A DNA stretch of 64,000 nt from Amycolatopsis orientalis DSM 43388 (GTDB taxonomy: Bacteria; Actinomycetota; Actinomycetes; Mycobacteriales; Pseudonocardiaceae), in the NCBI RefSeq assembly GCF_000411975.1, contig NZ_ASXG01000030.1:34337-98336 (forward strand), given 5' to 3'. Each line of letters begins with the position of its first letter. Within the stretch, counting starts at the first letter, position 1. Positions 28,430 through 37,568 of this stretch are shown here, piece after piece. The position numbers and the translations under genes are program-made. The notes below the pieces were generated by a model. The model was not told where the DNA came from and ran no database searches. It was given only the letters and a program-made list of their open reading frames with translations.

Positions 28430-29902
28430 TCAGTAACGGTAATGCTCCGACTTGAACGGGCCCTCGACGTCCACGTCGATGTATTCCGCCTGTTCCTTCG
28501 TCAGCTTGGTCAGCTCGCCGCCCAGGGCCTCCAGGTGGATGCGGGCGACCTTTTCGTCCAGCTTCTTCGGAAGCCGGTAGACCTCCTTGTCGTACTCCTC
28601 GGTCTTGGTGAAGAGTTCGACCTGCGCGATGACCTGGTTGGCGAAGCTGTTCGACATCACGAAGCTCGGGTGCCCGGTCGCGTTGCCGAGGTTCAGCAGC
28701 CGGCCCTCGGACAGCACCAGGATGCTCTTGCCGTCCGGGAAGACCCATTCGTCGACCTGCGGCTTGATGTTCACGCGCCGCACTCCGGGGTAGCGGGCGA
28801 GGCCCGCCATGTCCAGCTCGTTGTCGAAGTGGCCGATGTTGCCGACGATGGCCTGGTGCTTCATCCGCGCCATGTGCTCGACCATCACCACGTTCTTGTT
28901 GCCGGTGGTGGTCACGTAGATGTCGCCCTCGTCCAGCACCGACTCGAGGCGCTTGACCTCGTAGCCGTCCATCATCGCCTGCAGCGCGCAGATCGGGTCG
29001 ATCTCGGTGATGATCACCCGGGCGCCCTGGCCGCGCAGCGATTCCGCCGCGCCCTTGCCGACGTCGCCGTAGCCGCAGACCACCGCGACCTTGCCGCCGA
29101 TCAGCACGTCGGTGCCGCGGTTGATGCCGTCGATCAGCGAGTGCCGGATGCCGTAGCGGTTGTCGAACTTCGACTTCGTCACCGAGTCGTTGACGTTGAT
29201 CGCCGGGAACAGCAGCTCGCCCGCGGCCGCCAGCTGGTACAGCCGCAGCACGCCGGTGGTGGTTTCCTCGGTGACCCCCTTCACGCCCTGGCCGATGGCG
29301 GTCCACTTGCCCGGGTGCTCCGCGACCGACGCGCGCAGCAGTTCCAGGAAGACCTTCCACTCCTCGGGGTCCTCGTCGTCGGCCGGCGGAACCACGCCCG
29401 CCTTCTCGTACTCGGTGCCCTTGTGCACCAGCATGGTGGCGTCGCCGCCGTCGTCGAGGATCATGTTCGGGCCTTCGCCCTCCCACGTGAGCATCCTCTC
29501 AGTGCACCACCAGTACTCCTCGAGCGTTTCGCCCTTCCACGCGAACACCGGGACGCCCTTGGGCTCCTCGGGCGTGCCGTGCGGTCCGACGACGACCGCG
29601 GCCGCGGCGTGGTCCTGGGTGGAGAAAATGTTGCACGAGGCCCAGCGCACCTCCGCGCCGAGCGCCACCAGCGTCTCGATCAGCACCGCGGTCTGCACGG
29701 TCATGTGCAGGGAACCGGCGATCCGCGCCCCGCGCAGCGGGTAGACCTCAGCGTATTCGCGACGCAGCGCCATCAGCCCGGGCATCTCGTGCTCGGCGAG
29801 CCGGATCTCCTTCCGGCCGAACTCGGCGGCGTCGAGATCGGCGACAGCGAATTCGATGCCGCCCCGGGTGTCGTGCCGCTTGACAACGCTTTCGGGGGTC
29901 AT
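28430..29902 (-). CDS. ahcY: S-adenosylhomocysteine hydrolase
   Basis: 490-aa NAD-dependent adenosylhomocysteinase, which splits SAH into homocysteine and adenosine and keeps methylation reactions running. Substrate-domain residues are visible in [12 protein letters not shown] and [14 protein letters not shown]; the NAD-binding motif is [16 protein letters not shown] near residue 272. The C-terminus FKSEHYRY contains the conserved Lys and Tyr that reach into the partner subunit. It has the insert of about 40 residues (around [10 protein letters not shown] and DDEDPEEWK) shared with mycobacterial SahH. ATG is preceded by GGAGG nine bases upstream. Equivalent to Rv3248c. Confidence 0.97.
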   Translation of the reverse strand: MTPESVVKRHDTRGGIEFAVADLDAAEFGRKEIRLAEHEMPGLMALRREYAEVYPLRGARIAGSLHMTVQTAVLIETLVALGAEVRWASCNIFSTQDHAAAAVVVGPHGTPEEPKGVPVFAWKGETLEEYWWCTERMLTWEGEGPNMILDDGGDATMLVHKGTEYEKAGVVPPADDEDPEEWKVFLELLRASVAEHPGKWTAIGQGVKGVTEETTTGVLRLYQLAAAGELLFPAINVNDSVTKSKFDNRYGIRHSLIDGINRGTDVLIGGKVAVVCGYGDVGKGAAESLRGQGARVIITEIDPICALQAMMDGYEVKRLESVLDEGDIYVTTTGNKNVVMVEHMARMKHQAIVGNIGHFDNELDMAGLARYPGVRRVNIKPQVDEWVFPDGKSILVLSEGRLLNLGNATGHPSFVMSNSFANQVIAQVELFTKTEEYDKEVYRLPKKLDEKVARIHLEALGGELTKLTKEQAEYIDVDVEGPFKSEHYRY

Positions 29903-29988
29903 AGTGCGGTTCCTCCAAGGTTTGATGGCACCTGAACAGTACCGTTGTCGGCTCGACCCTGACTCGGACGGATGAGGAGAGAATCGCC

Positions 29989-32268
29989 GTGCCCGCCCCG
30001 CTCCCCGGCCCTGACACCCGCATCGTCGAAATGAGGGTGTCCGGACTCGTGGGCACGAGCGGCGAGACGCTCCTCGACACGGTCCAGACCGTCGACGTCG
30101 CCGGCGACGGACTCGGCCGCGTGGTGCGCCCGGCCGACCGGCTGCGGCGCCCGGCTCCCGGGCCGGTGGTGCCCGCGCTCGGCCGGTCGATCCCGCGCAC
30201 TGTCGAAGGCTACCTGTGGAGCGGCATGACGTCCGGCGGCGTCGCGAAGGCCGCTTGGGCGCTGCTGTTCCCGTTCTCGCTGGCGAACGTCGCGTTCTGG
30301 ATGCTGCCGCCGGTGCACCGCGGCCGCTGGCTCGGCGGCCTGTGCCGCGGCCTGCTCCGGATCGCCGCGGTGCTGCTCACCATGCTGCTGGTCAGCCAGG
30401 TCGCGGTGGCCGTGCTGGACCTGGTCGCGACGCAATGCCTTGCCCCCGGACGCGCCTGCCTCACCTGGGTGGCCCCGGATCTGCGCAAGGGCCCGCTGCG
30501 GATCGGGGTCGGCGTGGCGGTGCTGCTGGCGCTGGTCTACGCCCTGCACCGGATCTCGTCGACGAACTGGCGAGTCCGCCCGCCCGAGCGCCCCGGACGC
30601 AAAGGCGTCCCGATGCGGTTGCGCGCCGACCCGGAAGCGCCCGGAATGTCCGCGACGCACGCCGTTGCCGCGCTCGCCTGCGTCTCGTTGCTTTTGCTGG
30701 GCGGCCCCTTCCACGTGCCCACGAAAATCCCGCAACTGATCGCGTGGATCTGCACCCTCGCGCTGGTCCTCGCGGTGCTGGTCGCCGGCGCGATCGGCAG
30801 CGACACCGGCACCGTCGCGCGCCGCACTTTGCTCACCTTCGCGACGCTGCTGGTCGTCTTCGCCACTGTGCTGGCCGCCCCAGTCGACAACCGGTTGCCC
30901 GGCGTCGACAACACCGTCGAGGGCCTCGGCGGCGCTCTGCTGGTGGTGACCCTGTTGTTCGCGCTCGCGCTGATCCCGTCGGCGCTGCTGGCCCGCCGAG
31001 ACTGGCGCGACCGCCCACGCCGGCTCCGCCCGTGGCTGGGCGGGTGGGCAGCGGCCCCGGTGCTCGCCCTCGCCGGACTCCTCGGCGGCGGTTTCGGCGC
31101 CGGACTGGCCATCGCCATCCGAAAACTGCTCCGCGCCGACAAGCTCGCCCTGCCCACGACGTACGACCTGGTCACCGTGCTGTGGGGCGGCGGATTGGGC
31201 CTGATGGCCCTGTGCGCCATCGCGGGCTACGCCATCGCCGTCCCCCTGCGCCGCCGCCGACGCGGCATTCCGCCCATCGTCGAACTGATGGAACACGACG
31301 AACACCAGGAACAAGACGCCGCGCGAGCTTGGGCGCGCTCCGCCTGGGAACGCCGTCACCTGCACCACTTGGCCGTGATCGTCACCCTCGGCCTCTGCGT
31401 CGGTGCCATCGCACTGCTGGTCGTGCGATTCGGTTTCCACCTGCAGCCAGGCTGGTTCACGACGGTGTCGGCGATCGGCGTGTTCGCGCTGGGCGCGTTG
31501 GCTGCCGGTTTGCTGCGGGTGGTCTACTCCGCCGCCCGCTCCCCGCAGCGAAGCCGCCATCTGGGCGCGCTGTCCGACCTCGTCTCGTTCTGGCCACGCG
31601 CCGCGCACCCCGGCGTACCGCCTTGCTACGCACTGAAAGTCGTCCCCGAACTGGCCGCGCGGGTCAAGGAACACCTCGCCGAACCCGGTACCCGAGTCGT
31701 GCTGTCCGGCCTGAACCTGGGCAGCATCCTCACCGTCCTCACGGCAGCTCAGCTGTGCGCCGAACTCCCGCCGGACGAACGAGACCGAGTCGGTCTCCTC
31801 ACCGCCGGATCGCCCCTGCAGTGGGGCTATCAACGGGCTTTCCCCGCGGTTCTGCCCCAAGACTCGCTGGCGGAGTTGTTCTCCTCGCTGGACGGCCGCT
31901 GGCGGGCCCTGTGCCGAGGCACGGACATCTTCGGCGGCGGCGTAACCACCTGGCGCCACCAGACGAGCAACGGCCACCTGCTGGGCGAGGGCTACCTCCC
32001 GGAGGGCAAGTGGGGAGCCCTGGAAACGACCCCAGACGACGCGGGAGTCTTAGTCCTGGGCGGCGACCACTGGGTGCCCGACCCCCTGCGCGCCCCCGAC
32101 GGCCGCCACCGGTGGGCCCCCGGGGTCCTCAAACACACCGAGTATCTCGCCGACCCCGAGTGGGACAACGCGGTCGCGATGGCCGCAGGCCTAGGCCGCC
32201 CCAACGGCCGCGCGAAACCCCTTGGCGAACAAGGCTCCCTCTTCGGCGATCTCCCCCGCCCCCGCTAA
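29989..32268 (+). CDS. Large actinobacterial membrane protein with lipase-like C-terminal segment
   Basis: 759-aa integral membrane protein. The start [29 protein letters not shown], a soluble domain, resembles the HGxGGT-containing start seen in related actinobacterial proteins, here without the His. About nine to ten hydrophobic segments follow between residues 85 and 515. The C-terminal 230 residues resemble an alpha/beta hydrolase core, but at the expected nucleophile elbow the sequence is [12 protein letters not shown] instead of GHSQGS, so the Ser is Asn. The protein may be a pseudo-enzyme. GTG start 86 bp from divergent ahcY. Function unknown; likely envelope-associated. Confidence 0.7.
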   Translation: MPAPLPGPDTRIVEMRVSGLVGTSGETLLDTVQTVDVAGDGLGRVVRPADRLRRPAPGPVVPALGRSIPRTVEGYLWSGMTSGGVAKAAWALLFPFSLANVAFWMLPPVHRGRWLGGLCRGLLRIAAVLLTMLLVSQVAVAVLDLVATQCLAPGRACLTWVAPDLRKGPLRIGVGVAVLLALVYALHRISSTNWRVRPPERPGRKGVPMRLRADPEAPGMSATHAVAALACVSLLLLGGPFHVPTKIPQLIAWICTLALVLAVLVAGAIGSDTGTVARRTLLTFATLLVVFATVLAAPVDNRLPGVDNTVEGLGGALLVVTLLFALALIPSALLARRDWRDRPRRLRPWLGGWAAAPVLALAGLLGGGFGAGLAIAIRKLLRADKLALPTTYDLVTVLWGGGLGLMALCAIAGYAIAVPLRRRRRGIPPIVELMEHDEHQEQDAARAWARSAWERRHLHHLAVIVTLGLCVGAIALLVVRFGFHLQPGWFTTVSAIGVFALGALAAGLLRVVYSAARSPQRSRHLGALSDLVSFWPRAAHPGVPPCYALKVVPELAARVKEHLAEPGTRVVLSGLNLGSILTVLTAAQLCAELPPDERDRVGLLTAGSPLQWGYQRAFPAVLPQDSLAELFSSLDGRWRALCRGTDIFGGGVTTWRHQTSNGHLLGEGYLPEGKWGALETTPDDAGVLVLGGDHWVPDPLRAPDGRHRWAPGVLKHTEYLADPEWDNAVAMAAGLGRPNGRAKPLGEQGSLFGDLPRPR

Positions 32269-32372
32269 GCCCCAGGCCCGTTCCCGTCGGGGACCCTCGC
32301 ACCCTCTGCCGTCCGCCCACCGCCGCCGATGCCCCCGCGCGCCGCAAACCCCCACGCACCCCGCTCCCGAAA

Positions 32373-32565
32373 CCGCAGCCCCCGGCACCCAATCACCCAG
32401 GCACCCACACCACCCCCGCACCCCGATACGAAGCCAAAACTGCGGTCCGGGGGTGCTTGTCAAGGCATCTTTCCCGCCTTGACAAGCACCCCCGGACCGT
32501 CAGCACAATCAGCTTCGGGGTGCCCCGCCACGCAGCCAGGGCGCAATGTCGCCGCCAGGCGACGA
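32373..32565 (+). repeat. 193-bp structured interspersed element, copy A
   Basis: Contains a perfect 24-bp stem (32443-32466 with 32476-32499, loop ATCTTTCCC), an outer partly paired stem GCACCCCG...AAGC with GCTTCGGGGTGC, and a small 3' hairpin GTCGCC-GCCA-GGCGAC. Copies B (41351-41543) and C (59646-59838, opposite strand) share the whole layout. It lies between convergent genes, ending 24 bp from the stop of the LANTG protein gene. No transposase is nearby. Confidence 0.85.
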
Positions 32566-32588
32566 GCCGCCCAAACCTACGGCAACAA

Positions 32589-33329
32589 TCAGTTAGCCCC
32601 ACGACGACGCAGCTTCAACAACCCAAGCAACGCGCCACCGCCAACAATCAACGCCCCAGCAACCCAGAACAGCCAAGCGTTGTCGAACCCGGTGTTGGCC
32701 AGCCCGCCACCCCCGGTCCCGTTCTGATTCCCCGCGGGAACCGCGGCCGGGGCACTCGTCGTAGCGGGCGCGGAGGTCGCGCCAACCGGGGCCGAGGAGG
32801 TCGCGGCGGAAGTCACCGGGGCACCAGGCGTAGTGGTCGGCGCTCCCGAAGCCGGCTGCGACGGAGTCGTGGTCGGCGTCTCCGAAACCGGCGGCTTGGT
32901 CGGCGCGGTCTTGGTTCCGCAGGCGAACCACCGGTCAATCGCGGGCTGCGACCCGTCGTAGTTGTGCGGCGGGACCAAATCCTTCCAAGGTGCCACCTTG
33001 GGCAGTTTCTTCTTGCCCGGCACATAAACCGAGTGCCCGTCATCGCCGCCCACGACGACGATCGCCTCGACCGTCACGCCCTCGGCGGTCTCGGTGATCG
33101 TCAGCGTCTTCTCGCCGACCCCACCGGTGAACTTGACATCAGCCTCGTCCAGCTTGCCGCCGGTGACGCCTTCGACCTTGCTGCAGTCAGTGATCTTCGT
33201 GCCCGGAATCGGGTGCCCTCGGTCGTCGCCGGTGGTGCAAGCGGACGCCGACGTCGCCGTGCCTAGAAGGGCCAGCCCGGCGACCGCGGCGATCGCGAAT
33301 CCGGCACGAAGTCTGGTGGGGATAGGCAT
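32589..33329 (-). CDS. Secreted surface protein with LANTG sortase (class E) signal
   Basis: 246-aa surface protein. A signal peptide (MPIPTRLRAGFAIAAVAGLA, cleavage after TATSASA) leads to a globular domain of about 100 residues with three Cys, then a Thr/Pro/Ser/Ala-rich stalk of about 70 residues. The C-terminal sorting signal is LANTG followed by a hydrophobic helix (WLFWVAGALIVGGGALLGLL) and basic tail KLRRRGAN. LAxTG is the preferred box of class E sortases in actinobacteria, so the protein should be linked to the cell wall. No sortase gene lies in the window. The globular domain is not recognised. ATG with CGAGGAG upstream. Confidence 0.82.
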   Translation of the reverse strand: MPIPTRLRAGFAIAAVAGLALLGTATSASACTTGDDRGHPIPGTKITDCSKVEGVTGGKLDEADVKFTGGVGEKTLTITETAEGVTVEAIVVVGGDDGHSVYVPGKKKLPKVAPWKDLVPPHNYDGSQPAIDRWFACGTKTAPTKPPVSETPTTTPSQPASGAPTTTPGAPVTSAATSSAPVGATSAPATTSAPAAVPAGNQNGTGGGGLANTGFDNAWLFWVAGALIVGGGALLGLLKLRRRGAN

Positions 33330-33569
33330 GGAGTTACTCCTCGAAGGGAAATCCGAACGGGGGACAGCACATGCGAGAAACTACGACCCTCCGTAGGAAC
33401 CCCGACCACTGTTCGTGTGAATTACCCGAGAGTGATTAACCCGTCAGAGGGAATACGACGCGGAGGGTATCGCACCGAGCCGAGTCCGTTCCCGGGTGGA
33501 CCGGGTAGCCGCCCGAACCGAGATCCGCGAGTTGCGCATCCGTGACCACCGGCTCGCCGACCGCGCGAA

Positions 33570-33602
33570 ACGGCCCGCCGTCCAAGGTGGACGGCGGGCC
33601 GT
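33570..33602 (-). terminator. Terminator of the permease gene
   Basis: 15-bp perfect stem (ACGGCCCGCCGTCCA, complement at 33588-33602) with loop AGG, starting 20 bp after the permease stop codon; followed on the minus strand by TTTCGCG. The rest of 33330-33621 holds no gene that I can see. Confidence 0.75.
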
Positions 33603-33621
33603 GGGCACGACGGCGAACAGG

Positions 33622-35166
33622 TCAGTCGGCGGGCGGCGGCGCGGATTCGGAAACCGCTCCGCCCTGCGCGACGCCCGACTGCCGCTTCCCGAGCAGCGAA
33701 TGCCGGCGGCTGTAGGCGAAGTAGATGACCACGCCGACCACCATCCAGACGACGAACCGCAGCCAGGTCAGCACGGTCAGGTTCAGCATCAGCCACAGGC
33801 AGGCCAGGATCGCCAGCGGCGCGATGATCCAGACCGCCGGGACGCGGAACGCGCGCGTCAGGTCCGGGCGGGTCTTGCGCAGCACCAGCACGCCCGCGGA
33901 CACGAGGATGAACGCGAACAGCGTGCCGACGTTGACCATTTCCTCGAGCTTGTCGGCCGGGAAGAACGTCGCACCGGCCGCGACCAGTGCGCCGACCACG
34001 AGCGTCGCGCGCTTCGGCGTCCCGCGCTCGCTCGTCTTGGCCAGCGAACGCGGCATGAGGCCGTCGCGGGACATCGCGAAGATGATCCGCACCTGTCCGA
34101 GCATCAGCACCATGACGACGGTGGTCAGACCGGCCAGCGCGCCGACGGAAATGACGTTCGCGGCCCAGTCGACGCCGTTCGCGGAGAACGCGGTGGCAAG
34201 CGTCTTGTGGCTGCCGTCGCCCGCCGAGGTCGACAGGTCGGTGTAGGGCACCATGCCGACGACCACCAGCGACACCGCGACGTACAGCACGGTCACGATC
34301 GCCAGCGAGCCGAAAATGCCGCGCGGCACGGACTTCTGCGGATTGCGGGTCTCCTCCGCGGTGGTCGCGACGATGTCGAACCCGATGAAGGCGAAGAACA
34401 CGATCGACGCGCCGGCCAGCAGGCCGAAGATGCCGAACGAGCTGCTGCCGCCGCCCGCGATGAGCGAGAACAGCGACTGGTCGACGCCGCTTTCGCCGGC
34501 TCCGGCCGGCTTGCCCTCCGGAACGAACGGCGTGTAGTTGCTGGCCTTGATGTAGAAGAAGCCGAGGATGACCACGAACAGCACGACCGCGACCTTGATG
34601 CCGGTGATCACCATCGAGAACCGCGACGACAGCTTCGTGCCGAGCACCAGCAGCGTCACGAGCACGACCACGACGATGAACGCGCCCCAGTCGACGCCGA
34701 AGCCGCCGCCGAGGTCGATCGACGTCTTGGTGCCCTTGCCGAAGATGTACTCCAGCACCGTCTGCAGATAGGACGACCAGCCCTTGGCCACCGCGGCGGC
34801 GCCGACGGCCAGCTCCAGGATCAGGTCCCAGCCGATGATCCACGCCATGAACTCGCCGAAAGTGGCGTAGGAGAACGTGTACGCGCTGCCCGCGACCGGG
34901 ACGGTGGAAGCGAATTCGGCGTAGCACAACGCGGCGAGCGCACAGGCGATCGCCGCGATCACGAACGCGACGGACACCGACGGCCCGGCGAAATCGCCCG
35001 CCGTGCGCGCGGTCAGCGTGAAGATGCCGGCGCCGATGACCACCGCGACGCCGAAGACCGTGAGGTCCCACGCGCTCAGGTTCCTGCGGAGTTTCGTCTC
35101 CGGTTCATCGGTGTCCGAAATGGACTGCTCGATTGACTTGGTGCGCCACAACCCAGTGCCGGGCAA
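33622..35166 (-). CDS. APC-family amino acid permease (cationic amino acid type)
   Basis: 514-aa membrane transporter of the amino acid-polyamine-organocation superfamily with 12 or more predicted helices. The N-terminal segment SAWDLTVFGVAVVIGAGIFT carries the GxGIF substrate-binding motif of the first broken helix. FDIVATTAEETRNPQKSVPRG, the conserved loop after helix six, is typical of cationic amino acid transporters. Start is TTG 35166: AGGAGG lies seven bases before it and no better ATG/GTG exists; the protein then begins LPGTGLWRTKSIE, like its relatives. Position matches Rv3253c of M. tuberculosis. Confidence 0.9.
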   Translation of the reverse strand: MPGTGLWRTKSIEQSISDTDEPETKLRRNLSAWDLTVFGVAVVIGAGIFTLTARTAGDFAGPSVSVAFVIAAIACALAALCYAEFASTVPVAGSAYTFSYATFGEFMAWIIGWDLILELAVGAAAVAKGWSSYLQTVLEYIFGKGTKTSIDLGGGFGVDWGAFIVVVVLVTLLVLGTKLSSRFSMVITGIKVAVVLFVVILGFFYIKASNYTPFVPEGKPAGAGESGVDQSLFSLIAGGGSSSFGIFGLLAGASIVFFAFIGFDIVATTAEETRNPQKSVPRGIFGSLAIVTVLYVAVSLVVVGMVPYTDLSTSAGDGSHKTLATAFSANGVDWAANVISVGALAGLTTVVMVLMLGQVRIIFAMSRDGLMPRSLAKTSERGTPKRATLVVGALVAAGATFFPADKLEEMVNVGTLFAFILVSAGVLVLRKTRPDLTRAFRVPAVWIIAPLAILACLWLMLNLTVLTWLRFVVWMVVGVVIYFAYSRRHSLLGKRQSGVAQGGAVSESAPPPAD

Positions 35167-35244
35167 CGTTGACCTCCTGCGGTGACCTTCGTGGGGACCG
35201 GGCGCCACCCTAGCGCGTCAGTTGGGTGCCAGCTGTCCGGACAG

Positions 35245-36159
35245 TCAGCGCGTCTCGCGGTCGAGGTCGGGCTCCAGGTAAATCAACGTCGCGACGGGGA
35301 CCTTCGCGCGCACGCGGGCCTCGGCGTCGTCGATCGCGGTGGCGATCGCGGCGGTGTCGAGACCGGGCACGAGCGCGAGCTTCGCGGCGACGAGCAGCTC
35401 GTCCGGGCCGAGGTACTGCGTGCGGATGTGGATGACTCGCTCGACCTTGCCCGCGGCCAGCTCGTCCACGATGGTCGCGAGATCGGTGTCGGTCGCGCCC
35501 TCGCCGATCAGCAGGCTCTTCATCTCGACGATCAGGATGATCGCGATGACTCCGAGCAGCACGCCGATCAGGACGGTGCCGATGCCGTCGAACACCGGGT
35601 CGCCGGTCAGCACCGAAAGCCCGACGCCGAGCAACGCGAACACGAGACCGAGCAACGCGCCGGAGTCCTCCAGCAGCACGACCGGCAGCTCGGGTTCCTT
35701 GGCCTGGCGGATGAACCGCCACCAGCTCGCGTTGCCCTTGATCTTGCGCGACTCGCCCATCGCGGTGAAGAAGCTGTAGCCCTCGAGGCAGATCGCGACG
35801 AGCAGAATGACCACCGCGACGACCGGCGTCTCCAGCGGCTGCGGCTCGATGATCTTGTGAATGCCCTCGTAGAGCGCGAACGCCGCGCCGAGCGTGAAGA
35901 GCATGAGCGCGACGATGAACGAGTAGAAGTACCGGTCCCGGCCGTAGCCGAACGGATGCTCCTTGGTGGCGCGCCGCTTGGAGGTCTTCTGCCCGAGCAG
36001 CAGCAGCCCCTGGTTCGACGTGTCGGCCAGCGAGTGCACCGCCTCCGCGAGCATCGACGACGAGCCGGTGACCAGGAAGCCGACGAACTTGGCCACCGCG
36101 ATCCCGGCGTTGGCGGCGAGCGCCGCGATGATCGCCTTGGTTCCCCCGCCAGCTGACAC
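35245..36159 (-). CDS. Cation diffusion facilitator family transporter
   Basis: 304-aa CDF metal exporter, a proton-driven carrier for Zn or related divalent cations. Six transmembrane helices precede a cytoplasmic domain of about 85 residues. The metal-site helix two reads SSSMLAEAVHSLADTSNQ (His and Asp spaced HxxxD), followed by EHPFGYGRDRYFYSF, a family signature. Helix five has LLEDSGALLGL, as in the ZnT9-like subgroup, where the second aspartate of the classic DxxxD is changed. Metal specificity cannot be read from this. GTG start with GGGGAG upstream. Probably in one transcript with its neighbours on the minus strand. Confidence 0.88.
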   Translation of the reverse strand: MSAGGGTKAIIAALAANAGIAVAKFVGFLVTGSSSMLAEAVHSLADTSNQGLLLLGQKTSKRRATKEHPFGYGRDRYFYSFIVALMLFTLGAAFALYEGIHKIIEPQPLETPVVAVVILLVAICLEGYSFFTAMGESRKIKGNASWWRFIRQAKEPELPVVLLEDSGALLGLVFALLGVGLSVLTGDPVFDGIGTVLIGVLLGVIAIILIVEMKSLLIGEGATDTDLATIVDELAAGKVERVIHIRTQYLGPDELLVAAKLALVPGLDTAAIATAIDDAEARVRAKVPVATLIYLEPDLDRETR

Positions 36160-36254
36160 TGCCCGCTCCCCTGCTCCGCGCCCGAATTGCCCGGTGGGAG
36201 CCTAGAGGAGCCTTTGCGGCGGGAAGCGCCGGGTCTGACAATCAGCTGGTCAGC

Positions 36255-37487
36255 TCACAACTCGCACGACCCAGCGGTAGCCCGGAACAGCTGCGACTTC
36301 TCCCCGCCCAGCGGCCGCACCCGCACCGCCGGATCCGAGGCCGGCAGCCACACCGACTGGCCCCTCCGCAATTCCACCTGCTCGCCGTCCGAAGCGAGCA
36401 CCAGAAGGTCACCCTCGGTGCACAGCAGGATCTGCGGCCCAGCCGAGTCCACCTCGATCTCGGCGTTGTCCCCGGCCGCCCATTCCATTCGCGACAGTTC
36501 GAATTCCGGGGCGTCCGTGTGGTACACCGCCATCCGCTGGCCGGAGCATTCTCCGTGCTGCACCGGCATTTCTCCGCACGCGAAGTCGACCACGCGCAGC
36601 AGCTCGGGCACGTCCACGTGCTTCGGGGTGAGACCGCAGCGCAGGATGTTGTCCGAGTTCGCCAGGATCTCCACCGCGGTGCCGTGCAGGTAGAGGTGCA
36701 GGTTGCCGGCAGGCAGGTAGATCGCCTCGCCAGCGCGCAGGGTCAGGCGGTTGAGCAGGAGCGCGGCCAGCACGCCGGCGTCGCGCGGGTGGGTTTCGCC
36801 CAGTTCCAGGATCGTGCGGCATTCGGCGGCGAACTCGCCGTGGTCCTGGACGTGCCGGACGCACGCGTCGAGCACCTCGGGCAGCAGTTCGTCCAGCGCG
36901 GACTGCGGCAGCGTGATCCACGTGGTGAACAGAGCACGCAGGCCGGCCGGGTCCGGTTGGGCTTCCAGCAGGCCGGTGTACTTGCCCAGGCCGGGCGTCT
37001 CGATCGCCTTCAGCAGCTTGACCGTGCGGTTCGGGTCGCGGAACCCGGCCAGCGCGTGAAACTCCGTCAGCGCGCAGACCAGCTCCGGCTTCGCCGTCGG
37101 GTCCGGGTAGTTGCGGTTCGCGGCGTCGCGCGGGATGCCGAGCTTCTCCTCGCGGGCGTGTCCCTCCGCGGCCTGCGCCGCCGACGGATGCGCCTGCATC
37201 GACAGCGGCTCTTCCGCGGCGAGGATCTTCAGCAGGAACGGCAGCCGGTTGCCCCAGCGCCGCGCGCAGTCCTCGCCGAGCTGGCCGATCGGATCGGCGT
37301 CGACGAGTTCGAGCAGGCTCAGTTCGGTGCCGTCCGGGCCGAGCACGTGCGACGGGTCCCCCGGGTGCGCTCCCATCCACAGCTCGGCTTCGGGGTGCGG
37401 CGCCGGCACCGGACGTCCCTGCAGCTGCGGGATAGCCGTTCGCGATCCCCAGGCGTAGGGCCGTACGGCGTTGCGCAACAGCTCCAC
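36255..37487 (-). CDS. manA: Mannose-6-phosphate isomerase, class I
   Basis: 410-aa zinc-dependent isomerase, converting fructose 6-phosphate to mannose 6-phosphate, first step toward GDP-mannose and the mannosylated envelope lipids. Type I marks are the N-terminal RNAVRPYAWGSRTAIP, ELWMGAHP, the zinc ligands in MQAHPS and the Glu in TAKPELVCALTEFHALAGFR, and YLPAGNLHLYLHGTAVEILANSDN for the C-terminal barrel. Start GTG (VELLRNAV) with GGGAG six bases upstream. It is the downstream member of the cluster manB - Trm112-like - SIS protein - manA, as in mycobacteria (Rv3255c). Confidence 0.95.
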   Translation of the reverse strand: MELLRNAVRPYAWGSRTAIPQLQGRPVPAPHPEAELWMGAHPGDPSHVLGPDGTELSLLELVDADPIGQLGEDCARRWGNRLPFLLKILAAEEPLSMQAHPSAAQAAEGHAREEKLGIPRDAANRNYPDPTAKPELVCALTEFHALAGFRDPNRTVKLLKAIETPGLGKYTGLLEAQPDPAGLRALFTTWITLPQSALDELLPEVLDACVRHVQDHGEFAAECRTILELGETHPRDAGVLAALLLNRLTLRAGEAIYLPAGNLHLYLHGTAVEILANSDNILRCGLTPKHVDVPELLRVVDFACGEMPVQHGECSGQRMAVYHTDAPEFELSRMEWAAGDNAEIEVDSAGPQILLCTEGDLLVLASDGEQVELRRGQSVWLPASDPAVRVRPLGGEKSQLFRATAGSCEL

Positions 37488-37568
37488 TGTCAACTCCCAA
37501 TCCTTCCCGTCGGCGCTGGGCCGACGCACGCGGCGGCGGAACCGCCTGCCGCGTTCCCCCCTGCTCCC

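Noticed and set aside
29903..29988. SAH riboswitch upstream of ahcY
   Set aside because: Only 86 bp separate the divergent genes, and I could not find the conserved SAH-aptamer segments.
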